A stretch of 64,000 bases of DNA from Oasisia sp. SBJ-2009 (taxonomy: Eukaryota > Annelida > Polychaeta > Sabellida > Siboglinidae): positions 50,842,324 to 50,906,323 of the forward strand of contig OZ024854.1 in the NCBI GenBank assembly GCA_964017155.1, written 5' to 3'. Each line of letters begins with the position of its first letter. The first letter of the stretch is position 1. Below are positions 1 through 11,500 of this stretch, piece by piece. The position numbers and the translations under genes were made by a program. Below the pieces are notes generated by a model that saw only the letters and a program-made list of their open reading frames with translations, made no database searches and had not been told where the DNA came from.

Positions 1-450
1 AACGTTTCATTTATCTTCTGTTCTTTGATAAAACAGAGCATCGACATTCTGTCTGCCAGCGGCGACGAGATCCGCCTAAAGCCGGTCGTATGGTTGGCGC
101 ACGCTCGTGATAACCCCTCCGGTCCATGTAGACTGTCGCCCGGCGTAGATAATGACACCAATTCGCAAAACAAACGCAACGCTTCCATGCTAAATTAATT
201 TGCCGATATAGTTCATCCACACAGGAAAACGAGGACACATCACAATTGAGTGTATGTGGGTTACTATGCTATACGGTTGTAGACGTCGGCTGTGGCCGGG
301 TAGTGTCGTCTGCTACAGCCATTATGGCGGGCGGCAGACGCGCTGGGATGTAGTGTAGCCGGCAGGCCATCAACAGGGGTAATGTGCATGTGTATACTAT
401 AATGGTGTTTACACATGTTTAAATACATACTTCCGTGTTGCGTGGGTAAG
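1..450. other. non-coding stretch, no supported gene
   Basis: I see no conserved protein, RNA or repeat here. Short open frames exist on the minus strand but have low-complexity or random-looking composition and no recognisable domain. The stretch runs into the microsatellite that follows. Confidence 0.5.
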
Positions 451-456
451 CGCCCA

Positions 457-500
<44 letters not shown>

Positions 501-526
501 CACACGTGTGTGTGTGTGTGTGTGTT

Positions 527-613
<87 letters not shown>
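451..613. repeat. compound microsatellite (CGCA)n then (TG)n
   Basis: About 50 bp of CGCA tetranucleotide repeats pass through a short CACACGTGTG centre into about 110 bp of TG dinucleotides. Open frames of His-Thr or Val-Cys repeats on either strand are by-products of the repeat and should not be annotated as proteins. Confidence 0.95.
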
Positions 614-614
<1 letters not shown>

Positions 615-1255
615 AGTGTTCGTGGCGTAACTCTGAGACAGCACGTTGCCTATGCTAACGGGACGGAGTACAGGTCGGCGACACACGGCCTCTAGCGCCT
701 CTAGCGCCGAGTGAACTCGGCAGCAAATGGTTCGCCTGGACGCGCCACTTGTCAGCGCCCGGCTGTACTAATCAACTAATTATGTTAACACGCGATTAAA
801 TGTTGCCGTTTGTCCGTTTCGACCAGTCGCTACTGTTAACACCCTGCAGCTGCTAATTAGCACGATTTTTAGATGGTGTCGCATTGCAATTTACCTTACT
901 AAATGTCACGGCCGGATTTGAAATCGCGCCAATTCTGCGGTCGAACAGTGAAAGCTATCCGTGTATTGCTCTGCGCAACATAAACATACGCGAAACGTCA
1001 CCATACCTACGCCCGTCTCACGCGCACCTAGTGGTATTCAGTAACGACACTATGCACCTCTTTGTCGGTTTCATGACCTTAGCTAATCTAAGTGTACAAG
1101 AAATTATTTAGGTGTATTGATAATATTTAGGTCTATGTGTAGTGTGCGTCACAGGCATGTCACTAGAAATGCAGAGTAATGGTTCTGTTACCAGTGTAGT
1201 CTGATACGTTGGTGGCAGACTTACGTCCCACGCACACACAAGAGTCGTATGCTGT
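614..1255. other. non-coding stretch
   Basis: No repeat, RNA or convincing coding segment seen. The 75-codon open frame at 884-1111 has no recognisable family. Confidence 0.45.
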
Positions 1256-1300
1256 TGCAGGGGTATTACCCTAACCCTAACCCTAACCCTGCAGGGGTAT
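1256..1300. repeat. interstitial telomere-like repeat flanked by 11-bp direct repeats
   Basis: About 3.7 copies of CCCTAA (1268-1290, the C-rich strand of the animal TTAGGG telomere repeat) lie between two identical copies of TGCAGGGGTAT (1256-1266 and 1290-1300). The flanking duplication looks like a target duplication made when telomeric DNA was inserted at a break. Confidence 0.8.
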
Positions 1301-3568
1301 ACTCTTATACAAGTAAAGGACAACTTTACTGGTCCTTCACGTCGACTGGTTTCGATTCAATCTCGTCACTGGTCAGATTTGTTATTATTAACCTAGCGCA
1401 ATGGTGCGTGTATAGTGGCTAGTGTGTCGGATTATCGACTACACACATTGCTCCATTTCACTCAGCTGTGTGAACAAGTACCTGGAAATTGTGGATATTT
1501 GTATACGAGTATTCTTCGCGCATTAATGGCAGTGTGGCTGGGAACTTCCCAGACTATTTGAGATGGAGTTCGATTGAACAGGGAGTAACGTGTAAACCGC
1601 TTTGAGCAGTCCTGAGGATTGGATATATAAGAATTTACTTTTCTCTCGGAGTGTATGACAGACGGAGTGTATGAGCCAACCGTCTGATGAGAGTTAGCTA
1701 ATAATGCAGAAACTCAAATTACGATATATACGCAGTTTGGTTAAGTCAAGACTTCTTGCCATTCCCGGCCCTAGTATTGTGACACGTACGGGTGCTGGGG
1801 AGGAATCAAGGCTGCGTCCGACAAACTCAGCACGAGCGCACGGATAGGCATTCCAGTACACTACAACCGTGCTCCATTCAAAGCAGCGAGTCAAAAACAT
1901 ATGGAGGAATGTATTCATGCTGTTTCCCATTGCGTTCAGCCAATTTCGTGTAACGCGTTTCTACAAGAGTGTAAATCGAATTTGGCATTATCACATAAAT
2001 CTAAATGTATGTTTTACTTTTGCTAGGTATTTTCGAATCAGTACGCGCTATTTAACAAAAACTATTTAATATAATATAATAATATTTGTCACGACTCAAC
2101 AATATTGCATATATATGTTGTATATAACACCAATATAAATGTTGGAGTGCATTTCGTCATTCATTTATCTGACTAATTATAATTATATTTAGTGTGAATA
2201 TTTTTGCAAATTATGAAAAAGCGTGCGTTTTCAGTTAGTAGACGACGTTGTTTAAAACCTCAAATAATTCTGCCGACTCAAATTACCTCAATTAGTTCTG
2301 GCGGCCTTTTTCCAGCATACACCAGCCAAGCCAACACACACCAATTAACCCTCTATATAGCGCCGACCATCGGTGCTATGCGTGTCTTCAAAATTCATTA
2401 TAAAACCGCGTGTTTACCCCTTTGGTGTTTACTTGAGACAATTATTTTGTTCACAAGAATGACGCCACTAACAGACGACAAATTGTGAGTTTGGGGCTGG
2501 CGATAACCATCATAACTATCATTACGATGTCGCCACCGCCGATGTCATTTACTACGGAAAACCAGGAAAATGAATGTGTGGATGCGTCTACACATAGCGG
2601 CGAGAGGGACGCATATGTAAATTTAGTTCAAGAACTGCGCCAAAAAGAACGGAACAGTTACAACAATTTCCTATGATTGCCACATCACTTATTCGACCAT
2701 TTGTTGACCACGGTAGCGCTACATATACAAGGTAGCGTCACTGTCAGGAAAACGAAACTTGTTACATCGTAATAAGTTGGTGCTTCGCCGTCAGCCTGCA
2801 CGACGATATGGCTTGCGCATTTAGCCAAATTTAATATTCTAGCAAAGAACTGCATAGCGTCGAATAGTATTTTATATTAATACGAACAACATAAAACGTT
2901 AATATACTCTAATACAACGTTATCCAAACCCTAACCAGCGAGCCAAATTTGCCTCGCTGAAGCTTTTCAACTGGCTTGCGAGATTTTCATTAAGAAATGT
3001 AAATTGTCAAGGACAACATAACATTATAATAATATTCTACCAGGCCACATGCAACTTCAACAAGTGAGTTTTCTCCATATAATTGGTATGTGCCCCCTCA
3101 GGTGAGAAATGTTGACTTTGGAGTCCTACTTTGCGTCCATTGCGTTCATACGCAATCATTTACGGACATTTAATCATGTTGAATGTACTGCTTCAGGGAA
3201 GATAAGAACTGGCTGCAGTGAATGTTTTGATATAAAGCTGTCCCCCTTTAATGCCAAGAACAACAACTGTACGTGTTATGTTCACTAGATAATGTTGTGG
3301 ATAAACTTAGTTGTCGATAGGTTGAACAACCTTTAAATAGCATTCTGTAGTTGAATGGTAGATTCGCTGATACTTTGCCAAGTTCATTTACCACTCAGCT
3401 TATAAAGATTTGAAGGAAACATGTTTCAGGACGAAAGACAATATCGTGCTTGTATCTGCGAAAAAAGTGCTGATTTTTAAGACTGCCTGAAACAATGCAG
3501 GATCGAGTGGCGCATTTTGGTTGCATTTGAGTGACAGATCTATCGGAATCCTCAGCAACGAGCAACGA
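1301..3568. other. AT-rich non-coding stretch
   Basis: No supported gene. A second CCCTAA-like fragment occurs near 2931. The open frames at 2204-2488 and 2485-2676 have no recognisable domain. Confidence 0.4.
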
Positions 3569-3958
3569 ACGGCGGACGGCGGACGGCGGACGGCGGACGG
3601 CGGACGACGGACGACGGACGACGGACGACGGACGACGGACGACGGACGACGGACGACGGACGACGGACGACGGACGACGGACGACGGACGACGGACGACG
3701 GACGACGGACGACGGACGACGGACGACGGACGACGGACGACGGACGACGGACGACGGACGACGGACGACGGACGACGGACGACGGACGACGGACGACGGA
3801 CGACGGACGACGGACGACGGACGACGGACGACGGACGACGGACGACGGACGACGGACGACGGACGACGGACGACGGACGACGGGCGACGGGCGACGGGCG
3901 ACGGGCGACGGGCGACGGACGACGGACGACGGACGACGGACGACGGACGACGGACGAC
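3569..3958. repeat. 7-bp tandem array, unit GGACGAC
   Basis: About 55 units of GGACGAC follow four GGACGGC units. A patch of GGGCGAC variants occurs at about 3880-3918. Because the 7-bp unit has no stop in any frame, frames stay open on both strands (RRTTDDG-type on plus, VVRRPSS-type on minus). These are not credible proteins. Confidence 0.95.
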
Positions 3959-5285
3959 TGACAACACCAATGTTTTCTTCGGTATCGGTAGAAGGTTGTT
4001 TTGGAGTTGCAAACCCTCTGCTTCTGTCAAGCATGTTATAGGCCTAGTCTGTTACAGAATAGGCAGTGTCATAATTTTTGTTATGCATTGATTTTATGCG
4101 TGGCGTTAAATAGTCCCACTGTTGTCTATTCGTTGTTTGAATATGGTTCACTGTAACACAAAACACATTATATAAGATTATGATCACTTACAAAAAGTAG
4201 GTAACATTTTATGTCTTACCTATAATTACAAGTTTTGGCACCTGAGAGATAGCTGGATAAAAATGTGCCTACGCCTAAACAAAGTTTGCGGAACGCTGCC
4301 CTAATACCTAACTGTGTAATTTAAATAAACAAAATCTTAAAACGGTGTAATTGTTCGGCATTGTGTACGCATTAAAACTACTGTCTCTAGTCCATTACTC
4401 ACAGCCAGCCTTCCAACATATGAGTGCCATGATAAGCAAAAGTTCGTGGAACCGGTGGTGGCCGTATTTCGTCCCCCTTGCTGTTGTTGAAATTGGGCAA
4501 ATGGCTCCAATGCAAATCTTAGGAAGGCTAGGAAGAAAATTAGGTTGGACTATGAATGTGAATGAAAGTTTATTTAACAACAACAAGAACACAAACATAT
4601 ACAACATATTATGGGAAAATAATACAATACATAATGGTAATGATAACACAATATATACAATTCCATGATTGGTGAATCGCTGCTGCCGTTAAAGGGACAT
4701 AGCAGACGTCATATGACTTGTAAGGCGCTATGCCCTTTTCAACTAAAATGCATAGTAGTTAAACTGTGTTAAATATTCACCCACCACCTGTCGTGCTGTT
4801 CATTCTAAAATTAATAAGACTAGAAAAATTGGTGACGCATTCGTGAACAAACCCCCTCTTGGATCAATGACAATTAATTTCGCGGTGGTATAGCAAATGT
4901 GGCGCCATCTGCCGATCAAAGGGCTTTAACGTCTTCTTTCAACGTCCAGCAAGTGGGGTCAGATGGCATTAATTTCTCGTCGTTGCAGGAGAAAAAGATT
5001 CGTTATTGTTACCGGATAGTTCTAGGACTGGGGTACCGAAATTGTGTTGCATGATTATAAATGAAATCATGGCTATGTAGGTGTACAATTATGAAAAGCT
5101 ATTGTTATAGTTATATTTCTGGTAGTTAGTCTCTTGAAAAAATTGCTTAAAATGTGGCGTTAAGATAGCATTTCGCATAAATATAATGTTTTTCTATATA
5201 ATAAAGCACCAAAAATATAACTAATAAATTATTTCAATGGCATTCCTTTTAGAGAACCACTAATTCGAGTTTATAGGGGCATCAC
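3959..5285. other. AT-rich intergenic stretch with repeat-like segments
   Basis: No supported gene. The 105-codon frame at 4351-4668 has no recognisable family. A segment at 4691-4745 starts TTAAAGGGACATAG and is followed by CTATGCCCTTTT, resembling the ends of a short TTAA-type MITE, but the arms are too short to be sure. Confidence 0.4.
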
Positions 5286-5357
5286 GACTCTGTGGCGCAA
5301 CGGTAGCGCGTCTGACTCCAGATCAGAAGGTTGCGTGTTCAAATCACGTCAGGGTCA
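5286..5357 (+). tRNA. tRNA-Trp (anticodon CCA)
   Basis: This is a 72-nt cloverleaf. The acceptor stem GACTCTG pairs with CAGGGTC (one G-T pair), followed by discriminator A. The D arm holds the A-box-like TGGCGCAACGG, the anticodon stem-loop is TCTGA-CTCCAGA-TCAGA with anticodon CCA, and the T arm has GTTCAAATC. A run of T right after the 3' end fits RNA polymerase III termination. There is no intron. It matches the well-known eukaryotic tryptophan tRNA closely, so it is likely functional. It ends 229 bp before the STRIP start codon on the same strand. Confidence 0.97.
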
Positions 5358-5586
5358 TTTTTGTTGATTTTGTAATTATGCTTTCCCATTTCAGATCGGT
5401 TTTGAACAATTACCTACCTTGCTATACGTTATTTAGTAAGTTTATATTTTATATTGTAAACTGGCACTGTTTCCAACACCCCCGCAATGTGCACCGAAAT
5501 AGTTGTGAACTTAATCCGATAGGTGACAGAATAGGTTATGCCTTCGTTTACTACTATTCGCTAGGTGGCGTCGTGTATACGCAATA
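5358..5586 (+). promoter_or_regulatory. presumed STRIP promoter/5' UTR
   Basis: This is the short space between the tRNA-Trp gene and the STRIP start codon. It must hold the STRIP core promoter or leader unless an upstream non-coding exon exists. I see no clear TATA box or CpG island. The assignment rests on position alone. Confidence 0.4.
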
Positions 5587-8500
5587 ATGGACGGCGGAAG
5601 CCCAGGTTTATCGAGGAGGGGTCTGCCAAAATTTCGAGAACTGCTGCGACGACCAAGAGGAGAGAGCGATGTAAGATGAAAAGATAATACCCAAATTGTA
5701 TGGTGTTTGTCATGTAACATTTTTGTAAAATAAAATTATCTGAATATCGCACCAAGGTCAGAATTCCTCGTTAATTTGGGTTTGGATTAGTCCATTTTTA
5801 TTTGGCATTTCAGACAGTCACAGTCAGTGCTAGGTAGGAGAACAAATTGTGCTATCGAAAGTATTATGAGTTTTTAAGGAAAAGGGAACATACTCTACCA
5901 TAAGATATCTATGCGCAACATATGTAAAACCTATTCTGTCAAATTTATCCACACAAACGTCTTACAAAAGTTGTAGTCCACTACAAGTTACACATTTACC
6001 CACTGCCACTGGCACTGTAATATCTGTAAATTGTATGGGATATGTATAGTCTAGCATAGACACCAGATAGAAGGGACCACCGGCTTTTAGTGTATCTTCT
6101 GAAAGACACGGACAAATGTGGGGTAGACAAAATTGCCTAAAGTTTCGAAATGTGGGGTTGAACCACTGTCCCCTTGATTGACAGTCCGGCGCTCTACCGC
6201 GTGACCACTGCTCCCCACATAATGGAATAGATGATACTGCCAAAACTGTTAATCCTGTGCGCATCCTTATGTAAACCGCTCTGTTTGTCACATGGCCAGA
6301 ATATCTTGCATAATCACTACAAAATCAGTCATCAGATCATGTATTAAAGTAGCCTAACAAACACAACTGTTTCATTACTCAGTTTTAGGTATTAATGTGA
6401 CATGAAATTTCCACCAAAAGTTAGATTGGTTTTCACATAAACTTTAGCCAAGTATTATCCAGCCACATTTGAACATTTCTGAAAACCCCAAGTAAGTACC
6501 TACCAGGTACATGTATATATATTGTGTCTGTATTGCCCAACTGTGTGAACAGGAGCTAAGCATCCAAAACCACAGCTGTTACTTTTACCCGTTTTCAGAT
6601 TTGTCTTAGCCTATATAGTGGGGTTATATACATATAATTTTACGTGCAAGTCTGGAGTACCACTGGCCTTAACATGGTTAGATACTTCTCAAGAAATCAT
6701 TGCAACTATTTTTATGTTTAGACGATGAGCGAGCTTCCCGATCTTGAATTTGCATACGAGGACTCGGATAAATATGCTGTTGAGATCGCAGGTATGTAAT
6801 CTGTTGTTGTTAAGCCGTCTATTTCCATCAATTGAAAATAAATTAACATTGTGTACTTTGTGTGATATTTTGTTATGACTCCATTGGCTTGGGTGCAGAA
6901 ATCTACGACTAAGAATAGGAAATGCTTTTTCATACTGAACGGGCACTCTGGAATTTTACAACATTTCTGTATAAAACGGTTCCAGCTGTGCCAATACTAT
7001 TATTATTTTTGCTATCACTTTCTTGTAAGTACTTGAGAAAGCTAAATTGTCAAGTTGCATCATCAGATTTATGTTTATAAAATTATCTTGATGTATTGTT
7101 CTGGCGTTGTTTGCCAACAGAGCTGTACAGCTACACGGAAGAGCCAGAGTTTGCCCAGAACCAGGCATGTTTTGAAGAGACAGTCGGTGGTTCACGTATG
7201 TGTCCTTCAGCAGGTTTTTTATTTCACTTCCAGTGTTACACATAATTAATTATAATTAATAAAAAATAAAGCAGAAAGTTCTGTGAAATAATTCCCTATT
7301 CATTTTGGTTCAGGCTATGGTTAAAAACTTATAATTGACTTTAGTATAAATTATCAAAAACATGTTTAGTTAAATGTGGCCTTCGAATTCCTGTTTTGAT
7401 AATAATTGATGTTGAAGAAAGCTGCCTATTAAAAGTGACTCCTTGCATTTCATCTGTCTTACGTGAAAGTTTAAATGTTAACAATTTATTTCATTTTATT
7501 CCACTGCCAGTTTAAATCCTAATTGTCTGTTTTAGCGCTGGTGAAGTGGATAGATTTAGTCGACGCAGAGAGAAAGACCATAATACTGCGCTTATTCAAC
7601 AGTCTAGAGGTGTCTGACCATGAGAAACGCATGAAAGCTGTCCGAGCCATCCTCTACTTGACCCAAGGTCAGTTGTGGTCACTCTTACTAGATTCCAATC
7701 AGCTGATCTGTCATACACCCCAACCCCTCTCCAATTGCTCATAACTGCTTACGCACTTGATGAGCTGTGCACTAACTACAGGATTGTATTCTACTGGATA
7801 ATTTGCATTCTGTGTCAATACAGTGACGTTGTAAAGCACTTATGCCTGCAGTTTACTTACTATTCATTGAAGCCTTCTGAAGGTATTTGTTAAATGGCCT
7901 TATATTAGACATTTCTGAGTTGGCCTCATAAATTTGAAATTGTTGATTAATGCTGTGAGAAAAAAGAATATGTTTCATTAATCCTTCAGGGTCTAAAGGG
8001 TTAAACCATGCATCAACCTTGCATGTGAATTAACCAGGAATAGTTACGGGGAAAAGTGTAGCAGTGTTTTGTTTGTCATGAATATTTCCATGTACATCCA
8101 AGTTGCATGAAAACGATGCAGTGGTCTACATATATCATATTACCAAATTGTTAAGTGAATATTACATAAAGACACTGTCACTAATATACCTCCCTACATG
8201 TTACAATCTTCCCAGCAAATATCTGAACCAGTTGGCACATATCATACTGGATCATAATTGGTACGGCTCCACCAGTACGTGTTTTCTTGTGTATTCACGT
8301 GAATACATGTGTTCTGCCTGTTGTCATGAGTTTTGAACGAGTTTGACACGAGTCGTACTGGGTCAGAACGGGCACAGTTTCACTGGTACGTGTCATCACG
8401 TGAAAAACTCGTGATTTCACGGTAAACACGTGTCAACTGTCAACACACCAAATTTGTTCACATAATCCGGTGAATTCATGTACGGAAACACGTGACTTGA

Positions 8501-11500
8501 GCCAGTTGAACTCGTGAATTCACTTACAGAACATGTGTAAACACGGGTCGTTGTTTGCTGGGTTACACCAGTGCAACCAGTGCATCTGACATGGCCAGAC
8601 AAAGCGAGATGACAGTAGTGTAATGTGAGAAGGAGTGACATTTGTACCTGTGTTGGAGTTGACTATATTTCTGTTGACGCTTGCTCCAGGTGTGTTCTCG
8701 GAATGTGCAACAGAGGAGGACCAGGCGAGATGGTGTCGACACAACGTCTTCCTCCTGTATGACTGTGGAGCATTCAACATCTTTGTAGCACTTCTCAACA
8801 TGGAGGCAGAGTACGTGTACAGTCACCCGTTTGTTTCACTTCTTCATCCATGCATTCGTCGGAATGTTACACCATTTCTGGAATTGTTATTTTGGTCATT
8901 CGTGTATACAATGTCAGTTTACTCATTCTCTGTTTGTGGATTGTTCATGAGATCTGCTGTTCAAGATTGTAATTGTTTTTAATGTGTATTGTTTTATTTA
9001 ACTTTATAAAAAGTTTGATGGTTATTTCTCACATTGGAGCAGAATGCTCCATTCAGCCATATGACTTGTAAACAGCAGCCACTTTATAAATTATGTCATG
9101 ATTTTTGTCTTCACTCACATTGGCATTATTTATAGAAATGATTTTAACTTGAAAACTATCCTTCAAAATTTGATAAAGGTTTTATTAGGACATTGTTTTC
9201 ATAATTGTTGAACTTTGCTTCTAGATCTAAAAAGTAATTGAATGCAACACGGAAATGTTAATAGCATATTTTATTTACACAATGATTTCATATACAATGC
9301 AATTAATTTAATATATTTTCATACACGGGTTGTCGAGATATCAAAATTTTAGTGCAAGCAACATGTGATGTAATTCACATTTGGCTGTCATCTTCAAATT
9401 ATCTGCCCACAGCAGGTGGTGAAAAATAAGAAGGCTGTCTGCCCAGTAAAAGAGATAAGCCTCAAACCAGAAGCAGAATAAATCAAGATTTGGGTTGCAG
9501 TGTCTAAACAGACTCTCGCACTACCATATTTAGCTGGTGTTTAAGGGGAGACGCTCTCCTAAAAATACAGATTTTTCGAGTTTTTTTTATTTTTTCGTAA
9601 TTTCTTTTTATTCATATTACTATACTATATTACTATACTATATTATAAAAACAATTACAAAAAAATGAAAAAAAAATCGATAAATTGGTATTTTTAGGAG
9701 AACGTCTCCCCTTAATAAACTTATGTGCACTTTAATAATTAATATTGTCTGGTTATGATAGCGTGTACTTACGATTGACTCGTTCCACTGCAGCAATGGC
9801 GTGGCAGCGTCGGCCGCCCTGAGGAAGCCCGCAGTCTCCCTGGCCGACAGCACCGACCTCAGGTGAGACCAGTGTCTGACGAAATAGTCTCACTTAAAAT
9901 ATTCACATGTCCTGTTATTGTTGGACATGTTTCTTAAATGATGACAATGCCATGTTTGTGGAGTGGTTCTCATTGTTATGTACACGATGGTGTTGGTTGT
10001 TGTAGAGTGATCCGCAATGTCATGTACAAGATGGTGTTGTTTGTTGTAGAGTGAGTGATCCTTGATGTCTTGTACATGATGGTGTTGTTTATTGTAGAGT
10101 GATCCTTGATGTCATGTACATGATGGTGTTGGTTGTTGTAGAGTGATCCTTGATGTCATGTACATGATGGTGTTGTTTATTGTAGAGTGATCCTTGATGT
10201 CATGTACATGATGGTGTTGGTTGTTGTAGAGTGATCCTTGATGTCATGTACATGATGGTGTTGGTTGTTGTAGAGTGATCCTCGATGTCATGTACATGAT
10301 GGTGTTGTTTGTTGTAGAGTGTTTCTCAGTGTCATGTACATGATGGTGTTGTTTGTTGTAGAGTGTTTCTCAGTGTCATGTACATGATTTTGTTGATTGT
10401 TATAGAGTGATCTTCAGTGTCAGGTACATGATGGTGTTGATTGTTGTAGAGTGATCCTCAACATCATGTACACAATGATGTCGTTTATTGTAGAGTGATC
10501 ACCAATGTCATGTACATGATGGTGTTGGTTGTTGTAAAGTGATCCTCAATGTCATGTACACAATGGTGTTGGTTGTTGTAGAGTGATCCTTGATGTCATG
10601 TACACAGTGGTGTTGGTTGTTGTAGATTGATCACCAATGTCATGTACATGATGGTGTTGGTTGTTGTAAAGTGATCCTCAATGTCATATATACAATGGTG
10701 TTGTTTGTTGTAGAGTGATCCTCAATGTCATGTACACAGTGGTGTTGGTTGTTGTAGATTGATCCTCAATGTCATGTACACAATGGTGTTGGTTGTTGTA
10801 GAGTGATCCTTGATGTCATGTACATGATGGTGTTGGTTGTTGTAGGGTGATCCTCAATGTCATGTACACAATGGTGTTGTTTGTTGTAGAGTGATCCTCA
10901 ACGTCATGTACACAATGGTGTTGTTTGTTGTAGAGTGATCCTCAATGTCATGTACACAATGGTGTTGTTTGTTGTAGAGTGATCCTCAATGTCATGTACA
11001 CAATGGTGTTGTTTGTTGTAGAGTGATCCTCAATGGCATGTACACAATGGTGTTGTTTGTTGTAGAGTGATCCTCAATGGCATGTACACAATGGTGTTGT
11101 TTGTTGTAGAGTGATCCTCAATGTCATGTACACAATGGTGTTGTTTGTTGTAGAGTGATCCTCAACGTCATGTACACAATGGTGTTGTTTGTTGTAGAGT
11201 GATCCTCAACGTCATGTACACAATGGTGTTGTTTGTTGTAGAGTGATCCTCAACGTCATGTACACGATGGTGTTGTTTGTTGTAGAGTGATCCTCAATGT
11301 CATGTACACAATGGTGTTGTTTGTTGTAGAGTGATCCTCAACGTCATGTACACAATGGTGTTGATTGTTGTAGAGTGATCCTCAACGTCATGTACATAAT
11401 GGTGTTGTTTGTTGTAGAGTGATCCTCAACGTCATGTACACAATGGTGTTGTTTGTTGTAGAGTGATCCTCAACGTCATGTACACGATGGTGTTGTTTGT

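Noticed and set aside
264..695. His-Thr and Val-Cys repeat proteins
   Set aside because: Translation of a (TG)n/(CGCA)n microsatellite.
3395..4091. Open frames of RRTTDDG or VVRRPSS repeats
   Set aside because: The 7-bp array has no stop in any frame. Flanking sequence adds no recognisable protein.
4351..4668. 105-codon frame
   Set aside because: No recognisable family, Asn-rich low-complexity C-terminus, AT-rich context. Not supportable as a gene.
6110..6219. A second tRNA gene
   Set aside because: The box motifs are present but the acceptor stem does not pair. A SINE head fits better.
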